Shown here one piece after another: positions 1 through 6,877 of a stretch of 17,067 bases of DNA; the first letter of the stretch is position 1; each line of letters opens with the position of its first letter. The position numbers and the translations under genes were made by a program. Source of the DNA: Candidatus Gastranaerophilales bacterium (GTDB lineage: Bacteria > Cyanobacteriota > Vampirovibrionia > Gastranaerophilales > CAJFVJ01); assembly GCA_028694275.1 (NCBI GenBank), contig JAQUTS010000020.1, positions 1 to 17,067 on the forward strand, in the 5' to 3' direction. The notes below the pieces were generated by a model. The model had not been told where the DNA came from and ran no database searches. It saw only the letters and a program-made list of their open reading frames with translations.

Positions 1-1
1 A

Positions 2-142
2 TTAGATGAAGTTACTCAAAAGTTGAAAGAATGCGGATATGAGTACTTATATGAACCCTTTGAGCTAAAACCCGGGTTGAAAATAGCTTTTGTTCAGGAT
101 CCTGATGGAGCCGAAATTGAGCTAATTGAAGCTAGCAAATAG
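2..142 (+). CDS. VOC-family (glyoxalase-like) protein, C-terminal part
   Basis: The reading frame is open from the left edge and gives 46 residues before a TAG. It ends with the segment 'DPDGAEIELIEASK'. This is the typical last strand of vicinal-oxygen-chelate proteins such as lactoylglutathione lyase, where the Glu in 'IELIE' is usually a metal ligand. The preceding 'LKPGLKIAFVQ' fits the same fold. The N-terminal half lies outside the window, so the substrate cannot be told; a glyoxalase I-like or dioxygenase-like role are both possible. The last 11 bases overlap the 3' end of the convergent orphan gene on the minus strand. Confidence 0.75.
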   Translation, partial: LDEVTQKLKECGYEYLYEPFELKPGLKIAFVQDPDGAEIELIEASK

Positions 143-611
143 CATCTAAAAGTGCATCAGGGTTGTCATTTTTTAGTGGGAATTTGTCATCCTCTACAGA
201 GTCCAAGGTTGTTTTTTTGTCGGATCCTTTGTCTTTGAAAGATAATAGACCTACGTTTTGAGTTATTTGCGGAGGTATGAATCCTCTTACAGATGAAGCA
301 CCCAGTGTTCCGTTACTGAGGGCTGAATTGAAATTCTTTTGTGTTTCATTAGAAATTAAAAACAGTGACTGCGCCAAAACAGGATTTTTGACAAGAATAT
401 CGTTTCCTTCAGCATTTGCCAATCCTGAATTTGTATTATCTGTTTTATTTATGTTTGAATCAGGTTCTTTTATTCTTTTTTCTTGAACCTGAGGATTGCT
501 ATTTTGTGCAGCATAAGCTTGGTTATATTGTGCAGCATTTTTGACTGATGGTTTGCTGGTATTACCGTCAGATATCGCTATTGCAGTTTTGAAGTCAGCG
601 CCTTCTACCAC
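132..611 (-). CDS. Orphan N/S-rich hydrophilic protein, 159 aa
   Basis: I do not recognise this protein. The preferred start is the GTG at 609-611. On the coding strand it is preceded by 'AAGAGG' (621-626) with a 9-base spacer, an excellent ribosome binding site. An upstream in-frame ATG at 701 would add a hydrophobic stretch (MAILLHILFLYIY...), but it has no comparable ribosome binding site and lies in AT-rich promoter-like DNA, so I reject it. The product is rich in Asn, Ser, Asp and Lys. It has a Q/N/A-rich patch near residues 28-40 and ends 'DNPDALLDAIC'. No signal peptide, membrane segment or catalytic motif is visible, and much of it looks disordered. It resembles in style the other short orphans of this window. 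Confidence 0.6.
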   Translation of the reverse strand: MVEGADFKTAIAISDGNTSKPSVKNAAQYNQAYAAQNSNPQVQEKRIKEPDSNINKTDNTNSGLANAEGNDILVKNPVLAQSLFLISNETQKNFNSALSNGTLGASSVRGFIPPQITQNVGLLSFKDKGSDKKTTLDSVEDDKFPLKNDNPDALLDAIC

Positions 612-737
612 GTTTGTTGTCCTCTTATTCCTCTGAAATTTTATAGAGACCCCTAGTACTCTATAAATATATAAAAACAATATATGAAGTAAAATTGCCA
701 TATATATCGTTTTTGTTAAGAAAAATTTCAGAGTTAA

Positions 738-766
738 ATGAAAAATAAAAAATTTTGGGGTAGAAT
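738..766 (+). promoter_or_regulatory. Possible promoter of the APC transporter gene
   Basis: 'ATGAAA' (738-743, four matches to TTGACA) and 'TAGAAT' (761-766, five matches to TATAAT) are separated by exactly 17 bases. They lie 37 bases upstream of the transporter ATG. The spacing is ideal but the DNA is very AT-rich, so chance matches are likely. Confidence 0.4.
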
Positions 767-802
767 TATCCTGATAACGTTATTATTAGAGAGATTTGAA
801 GA

Positions 803-2194
803 ATGGAAGAACAACAGAAACAAGGTCATTTTGAGAGAAATCTTGGCCTTTTTGATGCAACATCTATTGTTGCGGGCTCAATGATAGGCTCAGGTATTTT
901 TATCGTTTCGGCAGATATCAGCAGACAATTACATTCTGCGTGGCTATTGCTTTTGGTATGGGGGTTAGTTGCTGTTACCACAACGGTTGCGGCTCTTTGC
1001 TACAGTGAGTATGCTGCATCTATCCCGGAAGCCGGCGGTATGTATGTTTATCTTAAAAAAGTTTGGGGTAAACGTGTAGGCTTTTTGTATGGTTGGTGCT
1101 TGTTTTTGGTAATTCAAACTGGTTGTATCGCCGCTGTTAGTGTGGCTTTTGCAAAGTTTCTCGGGGTTTTGATCCCTCAATATGTAAACAGTACTCCGTT
1201 TTTTGCGATTGGTGCATTTAAAATTTCTCCGATAGAAGCGATAGCTATGGGCGTTATTACAATTCTTACGTATGTTAATAGTCGTGGTGTGCAATTGGGG
1301 GCGATTGTCCAAAATATATTCACATCTACCAAGCTTGTTGCGCTTTTAGGCTTGATTTTGTGTGGGGTCTTTGCTTTTAATCCGCATGTTGTACATTCGA
1401 ATTTTACAATGCCGAATTTTCATTTGGAATTTAATATGCTTACAGTTATGGCTGTTGCTATGGTTGGGGCATTTTTCTCAGCTGATTCTTGGTGTAATGT
1501 AACCTTTATAGCATCAGAAATTAAAAAACCCGAAGTCAATCTTCCAAGAGCTTTGTTTTTTGGCGTTGGCGGTGTCTGTGTGCTTTATTTTTTGATTAAT
1601 GTTATCTATTTGAGTGTATTGAATGTTTCAGAAATTCAACAGGCTCCCAATGATATTGTTGCTGCAAGCTTTTTCAATGTTATTTTTGGAGAATCAGGCA
1701 GAGCGATAATTTCTATAATAATTATGATTTCTGCGATTGGTGCGGTTAATGGGACAATTCTCTCAGGGGCAAGAGCTTTTTGGGCTATGGCAAATGATAA
1801 TTTGTTCTTTAAATCTTTAGCCAATATCAACCCTGTGACAAATGTTCCGACTAATGCACTTATGGCTCAAGGAGCTTGGGCAATTTTGCTTGTATTGAGC
1901 GGTTCATTTTCGGCTTTGCTTATTTATATTACTTTTATTGAACTTGTTTTTTATACAATCACAATCGGCGGCTTGTTTTTATTTAGGTACAAATACCCCG
2001 ATATTGAGCGACCTTACAAAACAGTGTGGTACCCTGTTTTACCTATTTTTTACTGTGTTTTTTCAGTTTTTATGGGCATATGTTTGTTGATTTTCAGGCC
2101 TGAAAATACGCTCCCCGGGTTGTTGATTTTGTGCGCAGGGGTGCCTGTTTATTATATGAAAATTAAAAAAGCTGTTTTGACAACTGAAGATTAA
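803..2194 (+). CDS. APC-superfamily amino acid permease
   Basis: This is a 463-residue integral membrane protein of the usual length for the amino acid-polyamine-organocation (APC) family. It should carry about twelve transmembrane helices. The N-terminal 'GSMIGSGIF' (residues 25-33) is the unwound TM1 substrate-binding signature of this family. It is followed by 'EYAASIPEAGGMYVYLKK', the typical TM2/TM3 region. The overall pattern, including 'RYKYPDIERPYK' before the last helices, resembles LAT/YfnA-type transporters and exchangers. The substrate cannot be deduced from sequence alone. The start is supported by 'GAGAGA' at 789-794. The gene ends 4 bases inside the convergent mscS gene, and a long hairpin follows its stop codon directly. 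Confidence 0.92.
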   Translation: MEEQQKQGHFERNLGLFDATSIVAGSMIGSGIFIVSADISRQLHSAWLLLLVWGLVAVTTTVAALCYSEYAASIPEAGGMYVYLKKVWGKRVGFLYGWCLFLVIQTGCIAAVSVAFAKFLGVLIPQYVNSTPFFAIGAFKISPIEAIAMGVITILTYVNSRGVQLGAIVQNIFTSTKLVALLGLILCGVFAFNPHVVHSNFTMPNFHLEFNMLTVMAVAMVGAFFSADSWCNVTFIASEIKKPEVNLPRALFFGVGGVCVLYFLINVIYLSVLNVSEIQQAPNDIVAASFFNVIFGESGRAIISIIIMISAIGAVNGTILSGARAFWAMANDNLFFKSLANINPVTNVPTNALMAQGAWAILLVLSGSFSALLIYITFIELVFYTITIGGLFLFRYKYPDIERPYKTVWYPVLPIFYCVFSVFMGICLLIFRPENTLPGLLILCAGVPVYYMKIKKAVLTTED

Positions 2195-3222
2195 TTTTTT
2201 AAATATAGAGTTTGTGTCGGGAATGCAAACTCTATATTTTCGGTATCGAAAGCTTTTTTGATTTCTAAGAAAAGTTCTTCTCTTATTTCAAGATACTCTG
2301 TGTAATCGGAGCATTTTGCATATGCAATGAAAATTATTTTTAGCGAACAATCCCCAAATTGGTTAAAGTAAACGCTAAAACCTTCTTCTATTTGAGGATG
2401 GTTTTGTGCCACATTTCTACATAGTTCCACAGCGCGTTCAAGTTTTTTAGTGTCAGAATCATATGTAATTCCTATGGATTCACATATTCTGAATTTGGTA
2501 CGTCTTGAGAGGTTTTTGACCGTCATTCCTGCTATTCTGTGGTTGGAGATTGTGACTATCGAGTTATCAAGAGCTCTTATTTTTGTTGAAAGAAGTGAAA
2601 TATCTTCGACGACTCCAATAATTGATTCGTCAAGGATTTTTTCTTCTATTGCAATAACATCACCTATTTTGAAAACATTATCAAGAATTACTGTGAATGA
2701 TCCAAAAATGTCCGCCAAAGTTTCTTTTGCCGCAAAACCTACGGCCAAACCTGTAATTCCAAGGCCTGCAACTAAAGAGCTTACATTATAGCCAAGCTTT
2801 TGCAATAATATAACAATTAAAATAGTGGCAGTAAAAAAGTTTAAAGTTCTAGTTATGATCGGAGCAAAGTATACGGCACTTGAGCTTTCTTTTTTTTGCA
2901 TTTGCATTGACAAAAATGCCCCTAAGCAGCCTATGGATTTGAAGGCAAGCCAACTTATTATTACAAAAAGCGCAATCGTATAGATGCTTTCTATGCTTGC
3001 TTGAGTTGATTCAGTTAACTCCAAAGAAGTTAGTGCAAAGTATAATCCTGTAGCATAAATCAACTTGCTTATCGGGAGTAGAGTGCTATTTGCAAAAAGG
3101 CAGGGTAACGAGTTTTTTTCTGCCTGTTTTTTTAAAAACTCTGCAATTATACGCCTGAAGACTATATCAGATGTGATAGTTATCAAAATCAATATTAAAA
3201 AAGAAATCAAATTCTCAGCCAT
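2191..3222 (-). CDS. MscS-family small-conductance mechanosensitive channel
   Basis: This 343-residue membrane protein contains the MscS pore-helix signature at residues 150-190: a Gly/Ala-rich helix 'GLGITGLAVGFAAKETL', then 'DIFGSFTVILDN' and 'FKIGDVI'. The beta domain and C-terminal alpha/beta domain follow, ending in the family-typical 'FAFPTQTLYL'. Three to four hydrophobic segments precede the pore helix (about residues 4-20, 50-66, 80-100 and 125-142). Such channels open under membrane tension and release osmolytes. The length is normal. The start has a clean AGGAG ribosome binding site seven bases upstream of the ATG. The last codons overlap the APC transporter gene end-to-end. A gene symbol is withheld because the bacterium may carry several MscS paralogues. 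Confidence 0.93.
   Translation of the reverse strand: MAENLISFLILILITITSDIVFRRIIAEFLKKQAEKNSLPCLFANSTLLPISKLIYATGLYFALTSLELTESTQASIESIYTIALFVIISWLAFKSIGCLGAFLSMQMQKKESSSAVYFAPIITRTLNFFTATILIVILLQKLGYNVSSLVAGLGITGLAVGFAAKETLADIFGSFTVILDNVFKIGDVIAIEEKILDESIIGVVEDISLLSTKIRALDNSIVTISNHRIAGMTVKNLSRRTKFRICESIGITYDSDTKKLERAVELCRNVAQNHPQIEEGFSVYFNQFGDCSLKIIFIAYAKCSDYTEYLEIREELFLEIKKAFDTENIEFAFPTQTLYLKN
2201..2239 (+). terminator. 14-bp hairpin after the APC gene, inside mscS
   Basis: Bases 2201-2214 (AAATATAGAGTTTG) are perfectly complementary to 2226-2239, leaving an 11-base loop. The distal arm ends in TATATTTT, giving a partial U-run for the plus-strand transcript. The hairpin starts 7 bases after the transporter stop. 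It is entirely made of the last codons of the convergent mscS gene, so it probably serves as the transporter's terminator while also encoding the MscS C-terminus. Confidence 0.55.
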
Positions 3223-3385
3223 GTTGTTTCTCCTGTCAGAACTTATTAATCTAATCTATCATTTATTCAGTATTAATGCCAGTTTTAAGTTATGTAAAAA
3301 ATAATTTTGTTATGGCAAAAAAATTTATTGAGACAGTTTAAACTAATCGAAGAAGAGAGATATATAGAGATATAGGAGAAAATTT

Positions 3386-3817
3386 GTGATAAATAGAGTA
3401 AATTCTCAAATGAATTTCGGGGAGTATCAAAAAACTTTTATGATGATAAAGCCTGATGCTGTTAAAAAAGGTCATCTTGGTGCTATTTTAAAAGAAGTCG
3501 AAGGCGTTGGTTTAAAACCAAGAGTATTAGAATATGATACTTTATCCAAGCAAACAGCAGAAGCACATTATGCTGAGCATAAAGGCAAATCTTTCTATCA
3601 GGGTTTATTGGACTTTATTACAAGCGGCCCTGTCATTAAAATAAAAGTAGAAGGTGATGAAGCGGTATCAAAATTGAGGGCTCTTAGCAAACCTTTAAGA
3701 GAAAAATTCGGCACTGATATGACCCAAAATGCGGTACATACTTCTGATAGTGTTGAGGCTGCAACTAAAGAATTGTCTTTACATTTTCCAAAAGATGCTA
3801 GAAACAGAAGAAGATAA
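3386..3817 (+). CDS. ndk: Nucleoside-diphosphate kinase with shortened Kpn loop
   Basis: This 143-residue protein transfers the gamma phosphate of NTPs to NDPs through a phosphohistidine. Clear family blocks are 'TFMMIKPDAV' (Lys22), 'HYAEHKGK' (61-68), 'FITSGPV' (78-83) and the active-site block 'NAVHTSDS' with His118. Two features are unusual. The first ten or so residues (MINRVNSQMNFGEYQ) extend beyond the usual start. The stretch between Arg98 and Arg105 reads only 'RALSKPLR', where the family normally has about ten more residues including a phosphate-binding Thr and 'PGTIR'. His-Thr-Ser-Asp also replaces the usual His-Gly-Ser-Asp. The start is GTG with TAGGAG about seven bases upstream. 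A hairpin terminator follows. Confidence 0.93.
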   Translation: MINRVNSQMNFGEYQKTFMMIKPDAVKKGHLGAILKEVEGVGLKPRVLEYDTLSKQTAEAHYAEHKGKSFYQGLLDFITSGPVIKIKVEGDEAVSKLRALSKPLREKFGTDMTQNAVHTSDSVEAATKELSLHFPKDARNRRR

Positions 3818-3833
3818 AATCCAAAAGGTAGCA

Positions 3834-3866
3834 AAAACGGCCCTGAGTATTCAGAGCCGTTTTTTG
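3834..3866. terminator. Bidirectional intrinsic terminator between ndk and ferredoxin
   Basis: The stem AAAACGGC.CTGA pairs with TCAG.GCCGTTTT around a GTAT loop, with a single C/A mismatch. On the plus strand it is followed by T-rich sequence. On the minus strand the complementary arm ends in a run of five T. It sits 16 bases after the ndk stop and just past the ferredoxin stop, so it can end both convergent transcripts. Confidence 0.85.
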
Positions 3867-3880
3867 TTTGTATAGTCAAA

Positions 3881-4060
3881 CTATTCTTCGATTTTGATAA
3901 CGCTTACCGGGCAAGAGTCAGCAGCTTCTTTTACTGCATCTTCATTACCGGCAATTCCTGCTTCGTTTACAATAACTGTATCTTCTACAGAGAATACTGC
4001 ATCACAAATAGATTCGCAAGCGCCACAACCGATGCAGCCATCTTCGATAATTACTTTCAT
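3881..4060 (-). CDS. Small [4Fe-4S] ferredoxin, 59 aa
   Basis: The complement of 3881-4060 encodes a 59-residue acidic protein starting MKVIIEDGCIGCGACES. Cysteines at 9, 12 and 15 (CxxCxxC) and Cys50 followed by Pro form the usual ligands of a single [4Fe-4S] cluster, as in monocluster ferredoxins of anaerobes such as Thermotoga. Cys19 corresponds to the cysteine that makes a disulfide in some relatives, but its usual partner is absent here. The protein is a soluble low-potential electron carrier. The ribosome binding site AAGGAG lies about eight bases before the ATG, and a strong promoter (4110-4138) lies further upstream. It appears to be a single-gene transcript ending at the shared hairpin. 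Its redox partners are not in this window. Confidence 0.93.
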   Translation of the reverse strand: MKVIIEDGCIGCGACESICDAVFSVEDTVIVNEAGIAGNEDAVKEAADSCPVSVIKIEE

Positions 4061-4109
4061 TTTAATTCTCCTTTTGGTTTATTCAATTAAATCTAAATTT
4101 AACAGACCC

Positions 4110-4138
4110 ATTATAACAGAATAATATTATCACTGCAA
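4110..4138 (-). promoter_or_regulatory. Sigma-70-type promoter of the ferredoxin gene
   Basis: On the minus strand, TTGCAG (complement of 4133-4138) and a perfect TATAAT (complement of 4110-4115) are separated by 17 bases. The -10 box ends 49 bases before the ferredoxin ATG. The -10 and spacing are ideal and the -35 is weak. Confidence 0.65.
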
Positions 4139-4177
4139 AAAAAATTTGAAATGTATATTATTAATCTAAAAATACCA

Positions 4178-4209
4178 AAACAGGGGCTCGTGTTGAGTTG
4201 CCCCTGTTT
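4178..4209 (-). terminator. Intrinsic terminator of the nucleotidyltransferase-like gene
   Basis: A perfect 10-bp stem (AAACAGGGGC at 4178-4187 with its complement at 4200-4209) encloses a 12-base loop. On the minus strand the stem is followed by TTTTGGTATTTTT. It starts 12 bases after the stop of the 411-residue gene. Confidence 0.85.
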
Positions 4210-4221
4210 AAGTTTTAATAA

Positions 4222-5457
4222 TTATTCTTTGGATGTTGCCAGTACAACTTTTCTGTTTCCGTAGTCCAAAGTGGCCGATTTTCCATCAGGATGGGCGGTT
4301 ACATTTTTTCGGACTTGCTTTTCCAAAACCTCAGGGAAAACGTGTTTCATTTCTCCATTAGCAATTTCAACCATTTTATCAGTGAATACGGTTCCATTAC
4401 CTACATCAGAGAATTGCCCTCCTTTAGGTATTACTTTTAGAGCACCTTTTTCACCTGCTGGTTTTAGTGCGCCTTCTGTTACGTGAAGTTTTGGCTCTCC
4501 TTTATCCATTTTGGTTAAAGAAACCGGATCAACAGCTGCTCTATGCTCAATATTTTGAAGACCTTTTGGCATAAATAGAGTTTTGCCGATGTTTGTCATG
4601 ATTTTTTGCTCACCGGGTACAAGTTCATTGAGTTTTTCCATTGACGGTTTTTCAAACACCTTAAATGCACCGCCTTCAGGTAAGAAAGTTCCCAGTTTTC
4701 CTGCAGTTTCTTCTTTTGTTGCTAAGAAGCCTACAGAGATGATTTCTGTATCGGAGCTAGGTTTTTCTTTTTTTGCAGCTCGAACCAAGTTCACATAGTC
4801 TTGGTGGCCGTGAGAGCCGATATCATCAGTGTATGTCAGTACTGCAGGTTTATTTGTCGGTACAAGGCCTTTTTTGATGCCTTTTACCACTACAGATAAG
4901 TCACCGTCACTTTTTTCGGATTTGATAAAATCAAGTTTTTCAAAAGGTGAAAGGATTTTTGCTTGCATCATATGCAAAAACTCATTTGTTACGGTATTGA
5001 GTCTCACGGGTCTTCCGTTATGAGTCCCTAATACTGCTGGAAGGGGCATAACAGCTTTGTGTGTATCTTTCATTCCAAGAGCGCCTGTAACTGCATTTCT
5101 GATTTCGGCACCTCTTGTACCAAGACCGCTAAGTGGAATTAATTTGGTTGTTTCATCTGTTTTTTTTGTATAACCTTTACGATCTTGAACAAGTTCTTTT
5201 GCGGCATCTTTTCCTATTAATCCGCGGAGTGTTTTATTTGCTTTTTTATCCCCTGCTTGAGCTTGTTTTACGGTTTTTTTCATAAAGGCAAAAAATTGTC
5301 TTACGTTTTTTTCAACTCTTACATCTTGTGAATCTTTTGCAATTTCAGCTACGATTCTTTTGAATGCCACGTTTTGGGGTTTATTTTTTCTGTTTTTAGC
5401 TTGATAATTTTGAGATGCGGAATTTTGCGCACCAATACCTGCGATGCCTAATTGCAT
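4222..5457 (-). CDS. Putative sugar-nucleotidyltransferase-like protein with N-terminal tag
   Basis: This 411-residue protein has no confident name. After a basic, Asn/Gln-rich N-terminus with 'QNVAFKR' (28-34) and a Lys-rich helical region (40-100), the centre looks like a diverged nucleotidyltransferase (GT-A type) fold. It shows 'IPLSGLGTR' (107-115, compare GGxGTR), 'KAVMPLP' (134-140, compare the PKPMxP lysine), 'VLTYTDD' (206-212, compare the metal-binding Asp strand), 'FKVFEKP' (265-271, the classic FxEKP) and 'TNIGKTLFM' (288-296, compare NxGxYxF). These appear in the right order for NDP-sugar pyrophosphorylases. The spacing between GTR and the Lys is larger than usual, and the second Gly of the P-loop is Leu. 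It may be a working enzyme with unknown substrate or a non-catalytic relative. It has a very strong ribosome binding site (AGGAGG) and its own terminator. Confidence 0.6.
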   Translation of the reverse strand: MQLGIAGIGAQNSASQNYQAKNRKNKPQNVAFKRIVAEIAKDSQDVRVEKNVRQFFAFMKKTVKQAQAGDKKANKTLRGLIGKDAAKELVQDRKGYTKKTDETTKLIPLSGLGTRGAEIRNAVTGALGMKDTHKAVMPLPAVLGTHNGRPVRLNTVTNEFLHMMQAKILSPFEKLDFIKSEKSDGDLSVVVKGIKKGLVPTNKPAVLTYTDDIGSHGHQDYVNLVRAAKKEKPSSDTEIISVGFLATKEETAGKLGTFLPEGGAFKVFEKPSMEKLNELVPGEQKIMTNIGKTLFMPKGLQNIEHRAAVDPVSLTKMDKGEPKLHVTEGALKPAGEKGALKVIPKGGQFSDVGNGTVFTDKMVEIANGEMKHVFPEVLEKQVRKNVTAHPDGKSATLDYGNRKVVLATSKE

Positions 5458-5623
5458 AGCTTCCTCCTTTTTTACTCTATTTTTAAGACCATTTAGTTTG
5501 TTAACACCAATGAGTTTAAACCAAAGGAAGGTAGCATGTTGATAGTATATGAATAAAAATTTACATTTGAGCCAAAACGGAGCTTAAAATGGCGCATTTT
5601 GAAAAAATCTTTATAAAAAATAG

Positions 5624-5644
5624 AAAAAATCAGCCGGATTTTTT
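5624..5644 (-). terminator. A/T-stem hairpin after deoB
   Basis: AAAAAATC (5624-5631) pairs with GATTTTTT (5637-5644) around a five-base loop, 16 bases beyond the deoB stop. The minus-strand transcript would end in a U-run that is part of the stem. The low GC content of the stem makes it a weaker candidate than the other terminators. Confidence 0.5.
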
Positions 5645-5660
5645 AATTTTTGAAATGAAT

Positions 5661-6833
5661 TTATCTTGAAACCCAGCTTCTGACTTTATCGGCAACGAAT
5701 GTAAATCCTTTTATGAGTCCGAGTTTTTTGCCTTGAGATACTTTTGAATAAATAAGTAAAGGAACATGTTCTCTTGTGTGATCAGTTCCTTCCACTGTAG
5801 GGTCACAGCCATGATCAGCCGTGATAATCAGCAAATCATCCTTTGTCATATTATCCAAATATTTATCAAGGTAGGTGTCAATTTCTTCTATGGCAGAACC
5901 GTAGCCAATGGCATCATTTCTGTGTCCAAACAGCATATCCGTATCTACCAAATTTAAGAAAATTAACTCTTTATCATATTCTTTTTTTTCTGTTATCAAA
6001 TATTTATCATATTCAAATTCATTTTTTATTGCAGAAAGAAGAATTTCAAGCCCTTCTTTGTTTTTGCCGGTATGAATAGCATGGGTTATGCCTGATTTGA
6101 CAAAAATATCTTCTATTTTACCTATGCCTAAAACTCTGCCGTTCTGCTCTGAAATTTCGTTTAAAACAGTTGGTTTGAACGGCTCTAAAGAGTAATCACG
6201 TCTGTCTTTTGATATTCTCTCAAAGCCATTTTTTGTAGTTTTAAAAGGTCTTGCGATGACTCTTGATGTATTGTAGCCCTCATTCAGCAATTCTCTTGCT
6301 ATTTCACACCAATTATAAAGAGTTTCAAGTGGGATGATATCCACATCACAAGCAATCTGAAATACGCTGTCAGCACTGGTATAGACTATGGGGAAGGCGG
6401 ATTTTTTGTGTTCTTCTCCAAGATCCTCGATTATTTGTGTTCCGCTGGCGGGGTAGTTACCCAAAATACCTCTACATCCTGTTTTTTCTATGAATTTGTC
6501 AATGAGTTCTTTTGGGAATCCTTCAGGCCAAGTTCTGAAAGGCTCATCAAGCACAAGCCCTGCAAGTTCCCAGTGGCCTGTTGTAGTGTCTTTGCCTTTT
6601 GAGAGTTCGAGCATTTTTCCATAAGATGCAAGAGGGTGCAAAACAGCAGGTACACCTTGAATATCAAGGATGTTTCCCAGTCCCATTTTTTGCAAATTTG
6701 GGATGTTCAATCCTCCGCAACATTTTGCGACATTACAAAGTGTGTTGCACTCAAGGGTGTCTTTGTATTCGGGCGCATCATCCATTGCCCCGACTCCCAT
6801 TGAATCTATTACTATGATTATTGCTCTTTTCAT
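5661..6833 (-). CDS. deoB: Phosphopentomutase
   Basis: DeoB interconverts ribose 1-phosphate or deoxyribose 1-phosphate with the 5-phosphates, linking nucleoside salvage to the pentose phosphate pathway. The 390-residue length is normal. Signature elements are all present: N-terminal 'VIDSMGVGAMDDA' with metal ligand Asp10, 'KDTTTGHWE' (81-89) carrying the phosphorylated Thr85, 'YTSADSVFQIA', 'LVDTDMLFGHRND' and the metal-binding 'ADHGCDPT...TDHTREHVPL' near the C-terminus. The ATG start matches the family, but no Shine-Dalgarno sequence is visible in the 20 bases upstream, which is unusual here. It follows the zinc-ribbon gene by 44 bases and is probably on the same transcript. A weak A/T hairpin follows. 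Confidence 0.96.
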   Translation of the reverse strand: MKRAIIIVIDSMGVGAMDDAPEYKDTLECNTLCNVAKCCGGLNIPNLQKMGLGNILDIQGVPAVLHPLASYGKMLELSKGKDTTTGHWELAGLVLDEPFRTWPEGFPKELIDKFIEKTGCRGILGNYPASGTQIIEDLGEEHKKSAFPIVYTSADSVFQIACDVDIIPLETLYNWCEIARELLNEGYNTSRVIARPFKTTKNGFERISKDRRDYSLEPFKPTVLNEISEQNGRVLGIGKIEDIFVKSGITHAIHTGKNKEGLEILLSAIKNEFEYDKYLITEKKEYDKELIFLNLVDTDMLFGHRNDAIGYGSAIEEIDTYLDKYLDNMTKDDLLIITADHGCDPTVEGTDHTREHVPLLIYSKVSQGKKLGLIKGFTFVADKVRSWVSR

Positions 6834-6877
6834 AGTTCAATTTTAGTCGTTTAACAGAATTTTAACAAGTAGGTATT

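Noticed and set aside
612..701. Extension of the N-rich orphan to an ATG at 701, giving a hydrophobic N-terminus like a signal peptide
   Set aside because: The extension covers promoter-like AT-rich DNA and has no ribosome binding site at its ATG, whereas the GTG at 611 has a clear AAGAGG.
965..1312. Minus-strand open frame with several His and Asn residues inside the APC gene
   Set aside because: It is antisense to a well-supported membrane protein and has no ribosome binding site.
3894..4124. Plus-strand open frame of 76 codons
   Set aside because: It is antisense to the ferredoxin gene, which has the Cys motifs, ribosome binding site and promoter.
5586..5600. Small hairpin AAAATG-GCG-CATTTT upstream of the nucleotidyltransferase-like gene
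   Set aside because: The short arms and AT-rich setting are compatible with chance; no U-run or gene end is nearby.
5766..6817. Several plus-strand open frames opposite deoB
   Set aside because: They are antisense shadows; deoB is full length and fully motif-supported.
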